A stretch of DNA of 17,224 bases from JAUVIB01 sp964424545 (lineage in GTDB: Bacteria; Calditrichota; Calditrichia; Calditrichales; Calditrichaceae): assembly GCA_964424545.1 (NCBI GenBank), contig CAYRJN010000075.1, positions 1 to 17,224 of the forward strand, given 5' to 3'. Both the position numbers and the translations under genes were made by a program. Within the stretch, counting starts at the first letter, position 1, and every line of letters begins with the position of its first letter. The notes below the pieces were generated by a model that had not been told where the DNA came from, made no database searches, and was given only the letters and a program-made list of their open reading frames with translations. Below are positions 14,325 through 17,224 of the stretch, piece by piece.

Positions 14325-15659
14325 TCAACCGGCTTTTGTTTTTTCCAAAGTACGTTCTAACAAAATCGTATAAATCGGTTGATTACCAAGCTGTGTTGTA
14401 ATTAGCGACGCGGTAACGGTAGTAAATATCAAGGGCAATAAAAGTTCAAAATTTGAAGTCATTTCAAGAGCCAGCATTAATCCGGTTAAGGGCGCTCTAA
14501 CGGTTGCGGCAAAAATCCCGGCCATTCCGGCAACGGCAAACACGCCGGGATGAGAAATCAACTCCGGAAAATAAGGTTGCATGACGCTGCCAAAAAGCAT
14601 GCCGAACACGACACCGAGGGCAAGAAGCGGCGCAAAGATACCTCCGGGTGAACCGATACCATAGCTGAAAATGGTTAATAATAAGCGTCCGATAAATAGA
14701 ACCAATAAAAATTGCAAAGTAAACGAATGATCTAAAGCCATTCTGATCGTTTCATAACCGCCGCCAATCATGCTCGGATAAAAAATACCGGCTAATGCAA
14801 TTACTATTCCGCCGATAATTATACTGACAAGCAAGACGCCGTTCGACTGATAGGCAAAAAAATTAAGAGAAAAAATCAATAGACGGTTAAATGCATAACC
14901 TACCAAACTGAAAAAGATACCGAGTAGAATAAATAACCATAAAGCGGATAATGGCGGTGTGGCGAAAACCACCATTTTAATCACCGGATCGGCGCCGACT
15001 ATTAATCTTACTACAAAATCCGCCGTTCCCGAAGCGACCATAATGGCCGCAAGAGAGAAAAACGAATATTTAAAATGTTCATGCATTTCTTCCATAACAA
15101 AAACTATCCCCGAAAGGGGCGCGTTAAAAGCGCCGGCCAAGCCTGCCGCAGCGCCTGCGGAAACAAGAGGATTTGTTTTATAGTCGGAATGTTTAAAAAC
15201 GTCTTTTATCATTTTACCGATATTGGCGCCAAGCTGGATGGTAGGACCTTCGCGCCCCAATAATAATCCGCTACCAAGCGAAAAAAGGGATGCAATAAAT
15301 TTGATGGGCAAAACACGCTTCCAGCGCAAGGGACGGAGCTCATCTAAGGCGCCTTCAATTTCCTGCACGCCGCTACCTGACGTTTCCGGTGCAAACTTTT
15401 TTACCAAATACAAAGAAGCGCTGATCCCGATTATTCCCAATAACGCAGGCATAAGCCAGCTGATAAAGCCCCAGTGACCCGCTGCCGTATATAATTGCTC
15501 CCTTAAACGGTCAAGATAAGCCAGTGTAAGACGGAAAATCGAGCTTAGAATTCCGGCCAAAGCGCCTACAACAAAGGCAAAAAAGATCAAATTGAAATCT
15601 TTATAGGCAGCATCTGTAAATCTTTGATCGGACTGCCAACCATTTTTACGATTCGGCAT
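14325..15659 (-). CDS. ClC-family H+/Cl- antiporter
   Basis: A 444-aa integral membrane protein of the ClC family, without the C-terminal CBS domains that some relatives carry. All three ion-path signatures are present: GSGVQE (95-100), GREGP (135-139, gating Glu137) and GSPGGIFAP (336-344). The inner proton glutamate of exchange transporters is matched by VFVMEEMHEHFKYSF (Glu191, equivalent to E203 of E. coli ClC), and the central tyrosine by GNQPIYTILLERTLEK (Tyr430, equivalent to Y445). This combination points to an antiporter rather than a channel, used for chloride or related-anion exchange and acid tolerance. AGAAAGGT lies about 12 nt before the ATG. It appears monocistronic, unless the small open frame downstream is real. 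Confidence 0.95.
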   Translation of the reverse strand: MPNRKNGWQSDQRFTDAAYKDFNLIFFAFVVGALAGILSSIFRLTLAYLDRLREQLYTAAGHWGFISWLMPALLGIIGISASLYLVKKFAPETSGSGVQEIEGALDELRPLRWKRVLPIKFIASLFSLGSGLLLGREGPTIQLGANIGKMIKDVFKHSDYKTNPLVSAGAAAGLAGAFNAPLSGIVFVMEEMHEHFKYSFFSLAAIMVASGTADFVVRLIVGADPVIKMVVFATPPLSALWLFILLGIFFSLVGYAFNRLLIFSLNFFAYQSNGVLLVSIIIGGIVIALAGIFYPSMIGGGYETIRMALDHSFTLQFLLVLFIGRLLLTIFSYGIGSPGGIFAPLLALGVVFGMLFGSVMQPYFPELISHPGVFAVAGMAGIFAATVRAPLTGLMLALEMTSNFELLLPLIFTTVTASLITTQLGNQPIYTILLERTLEKTKAG

Positions 15660-16023
15660 TAAATATAAATACCTTTCTATTTTTGAAAACTTATCGTTTT
15701 AATGCAAAATATAGACGTAAATATTATAAAATACAACTATTCATTAAAAACATTTTTTTATAATTTTTACTTATAGGGATATTTATGGAAATAATCAAAA
15801 TAGAAGGAATAATCTGCCTTTTGCGAATAAACGAATGGAAATAAAGCGGATATAGCGATATTCAAAGATATGATAGAATAATATATAAAACCTTCGGAAC
15901 CTTATAATCGGATTTAAATATGCATACGTTGATTTATCAGGAATAAAATAGCTATAATCGTATATTTATCAATGGATTAATTCTGTTGATCTGGTACTTT
16001 TTAAAGCGAAAAAACTTTGTTAT
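15660..16023. other. Gene-free spacer upstream of both flanking genes
   Basis: This AT-rich stretch separates the divergent ClC and LEA-lipoprotein genes and should hold the ClC promoter. I see only a 19-codon frame (15785-15844) that I do not consider a gene, and no clear -35/-10 pair for ClC. Confidence 0.45.
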
Positions 16024-16052
16024 TTGACAAGATTCCTCCAAAAAAATATATT
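16024..16052 (+). promoter_or_regulatory. Strong-looking sigma70-type promoter
   Basis: A perfect TTGACA (16024-16029) is separated by exactly 17 nt from TATATT (16047-16052, 5 of 6 to TATAAT). Transcription would start near 16059 and run through the repeat copy at 16117-16157 before reaching the lipoprotein start at 16327, giving a leader of about 268 nt, or it might make a separate short RNA. Confidence 0.45.
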
Positions 16053-16116
16053 AATCCAAGTTTAACAGGGAAAAGATAAAATTGTATGTATACAAAAAAT
16101 ATTCTAAAAATAATGC

Positions 16117-16157
16117 TGAAAATGTTCCAAATAGGTTGGTTTTTGAAGTTCCGATAC
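16117..16157. repeat. Dispersed 41-bp repeat, copy 2
   Basis: Partner of 8086-8126, same orientation, 36 of 41 positions identical (TGAAAATGT at the start, TTCCGATAC at the end). Here it lies inside the predicted leader of the LEA-type lipoprotein gene. Confidence 0.65.
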
Positions 16158-16217
16158 TATAAAATAATTTAATCGATTATTTGTACGGTTAATAAAAATA
16201 TTTTATAGGGTCATTAC

Positions 16218-16246
16218 TTGATGCCTGTATAGATATTTCCTATATT
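16218..16246 (+). promoter_or_regulatory. Second candidate promoter for the LEA-type lipoprotein
   Basis: TTGATG (16218-16223) and TATATT (16241-16246) are separated by 17 nt, about 80 nt upstream of the start codon. It is a weaker -35 than the promoter at 16024 but closer to the gene. Confidence 0.35.
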
Positions 16247-16326
16247 GCGATAAAATCAAAACGATTACATTGCAAATGTAAGCTTAGTTTACTTAAGGTG
16301 GATTACTACAGTCAAAAAAGGTTGTT

Positions 16327-17187
16327 ATGAAAAAGAAATATTTATTGCCTATCCTGTTTATTCTATTTTTTATCGCCTGCAAGGAACTTAAAAATTTACA
16401 GAATATGATGAATGTTCAAAATCCCGACGTGCAATTTGAAAGCGCAAAATTAAACGGTTTATCTTTTGAAAAAGCGGATTTGATGTTCGATTTAAAAGTT
16501 ATTAATCCAAATAATTTTAATATTACTCTAAGCGGATTTGATTATGATTTGCTTATTAACCAAAATTCTTTTTTAAGCGGTAAACAAAACAAAGGTTTGG
16601 CGATTAAAGCTAATGATTTTTCAATTGTGCATATTCCTCTTTCCATCAAATATATAGAATTATACGATACCTATAAATCTTTCAAAAACGACGACACCTT
16701 AAAGTATACTTTAAAAACCGGTTTGATCTTCGATTTACCCGTTCTCGGCAAGGTACGCGTTCCCGTTTCCAAATCCGGCGCCTTGCCTTTGTTAAAACTG
16801 CCTTCCATTTCTTTTAAATCCATCAAACTTAACAATCTTGGTTTAAGCGGCGCGGATTTAACCGTTGAAGTAGGCCTTGACAATCCCAATGCCATGAACA
16901 TCCTGCTTAACAAAATGAATTATGATTTTAACGTTAACGGACGTCAATGGGCGAGCGGTGCGGCTGTGCAAAAAATCAAAGTTAGAGAAAAAGGAAAAAG
17001 TACGATTAAAATTCCCGTTAAGCTCGATTTTTTACAAATGGGCGCTGCCGCCTACCAACTGCTGCAAGGCAACAGCGATTTGAATATTGAGTTTAAGGGC
17101 AATGCCGATATGAGCAGTTCGCTTGAACTCCTAAAAAAATTCGATATTTCCTTCGATGAAAACAAGAGCGTTAAATTAACGAAATAA
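16327..17187 (+). CDS. Lipoprotein with two LEA14-like (LEA_2/WHy) domains
   Basis: A 286-aa exported lipoprotein: MKKKYLLPILFILFFIAC is a type II signal peptide with lipidation at Cys18. Two tandem copies of a LEA_2/WHy-type beta-sandwich follow. The first (about 35-140) has VINPNNFNITLSGFDYDLLI (58-77), a SGKQNKG turn and FSIVHIPLSI. The second (about 160-278) has VGLDNPNAMNILLNKMNYDF (182-201), GRQWASGAA and KSTIKIPVKLDF. The NPN-turn, 'Y-L-vNg', 'G', 'ipvk' order is the hallmark of this family, known from plant desiccation proteins and bacterial envelope lipoproteins whose role is unclear. AAAGG at 16317-16321 gives the ribosome site. It stands alone, with candidate promoters upstream and a hairpin just after its stop. 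Confidence 0.9.
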   Translation: MKKKYLLPILFILFFIACKELKNLQNMMNVQNPDVQFESAKLNGLSFEKADLMFDLKVINPNNFNITLSGFDYDLLINQNSFLSGKQNKGLAIKANDFSIVHIPLSIKYIELYDTYKSFKNDDTLKYTLKTGLIFDLPVLGKVRVPVSKSGALPLLKLPSISFKSIKLNNLGLSGADLTVEVGLDNPNAMNILLNKMNYDFNVNGRQWASGAAVQKIKVREKGKSTIKIPVKLDFLQMGAAAYQLLQGNSDLNIEFKGNADMSSSLELLKKFDISFDENKSVKLTK

Positions 17188-17204
17188 AATATTTACAACG
17201 CTCC

Positions 17205-17224
17205 ATCCCCCATGTTTCGGGGAT
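17205..17224 (+). terminator. Probable terminator hairpin at the window edge
   Basis: ATCCCC (17205-17210) pairs with GGGGAT (17219-17224) across an 8-nt loop, 17 nt after the lipoprotein stop codon. The window ends at the stem, so the expected T-run cannot be seen. Confidence 0.45.

Noticed and set aside
1..17224. CRISPR arrays, tRNA or rRNA genes, insertion-sequence transposases, toxin-antitoxin or defence genes.
   Set aside because: None of the characteristic repeats, motifs or domain signatures could be seen on either strand.

Overview
The window looks like about 17 kb of chromosome from an AT-rich, Gram-negative, carbohydrate-degrading bacterium. The Gram-negative call rests on lipobox signal peptides, a secreted beta-barrel porin and many exported hydrolases. 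The style (multidomain secreted glycosidases, LEA-type lipoprotein, BBP2-like porin) fits the Fibrobacteres-Chlorobi-Bacteroidota superphylum and neighbours such as Calditrichota, but I cannot name a genus. The code is standard: TAA, TAG and TGA all end intact genes. There is no CRISPR array, tRNA, rRNA, phage or transposase gene.

Region 1 (1-3885) is a divergent catabolic locus. Leftward are an AraC-type regulator and, 16 nt behind it, the start of a secreted protein resembling the N-terminal domain of neutral/alkaline ceramidases (cut by the window edge). Rightward are an exported sialidase-like Asp-box protein and, 20 nt behind it, a 392-aa cytoplasmic protein I could not assign, with a nucleotide-binding look reminiscent of deoxyhypusine synthase. 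Convergent to these is a 1280-aa secreted GH106-like glycosidase with sugar-binding, chitobiase C-terminal-like and PA14 modules (3938-7780).

Region 2 (7781-11700) starts with a gene-poor 409-bp spacer that carries hairpin-forming inverted repeats and one copy of a dispersed 41-bp repeat. Then, all leftward, come an aldo/keto-reductase-like protein without the catalytic tetrad, a hairpin terminator, an atypical extended-SDR protein, a MarC-family membrane protein and a two-part lipoprotein. The last three are probably one operon, transcribed lipoprotein, marC, then SDR.

Region 3 (11701-14324) is decaying. A GH20 beta-hexosaminidase is present only as a pseudogene (about 12037-12828) with three nonsense codons, a one-base frameshift, an internal deletion and a lost N-terminus. 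Next to it, a beta-barrel porin is intact except for one in-frame TGA just after its signal peptide. A hairpin repeat sits exactly where the GH20 pseudogene loses its N-terminus.

Region 4 (14325-17224) holds a ClC-type H+/Cl- antiporter, a 667-bp spacer with two candidate promoters and the second copy of the 41-bp repeat, and a lipoprotein made of two LEA14-like domains followed by a hairpin at the window edge.

Taken together, a sialidase-like protein, ceramidase-like protein, GH106-like glycosidase and dead hexosaminidase suggest use of complex glycoconjugates, with part of that capacity being lost. No obviously new multigene defence or mobile system is visible. The most novel-looking items are the unassigned partner of the sialidase-like gene, the degenerate AKR and the paired dispersed repeats.
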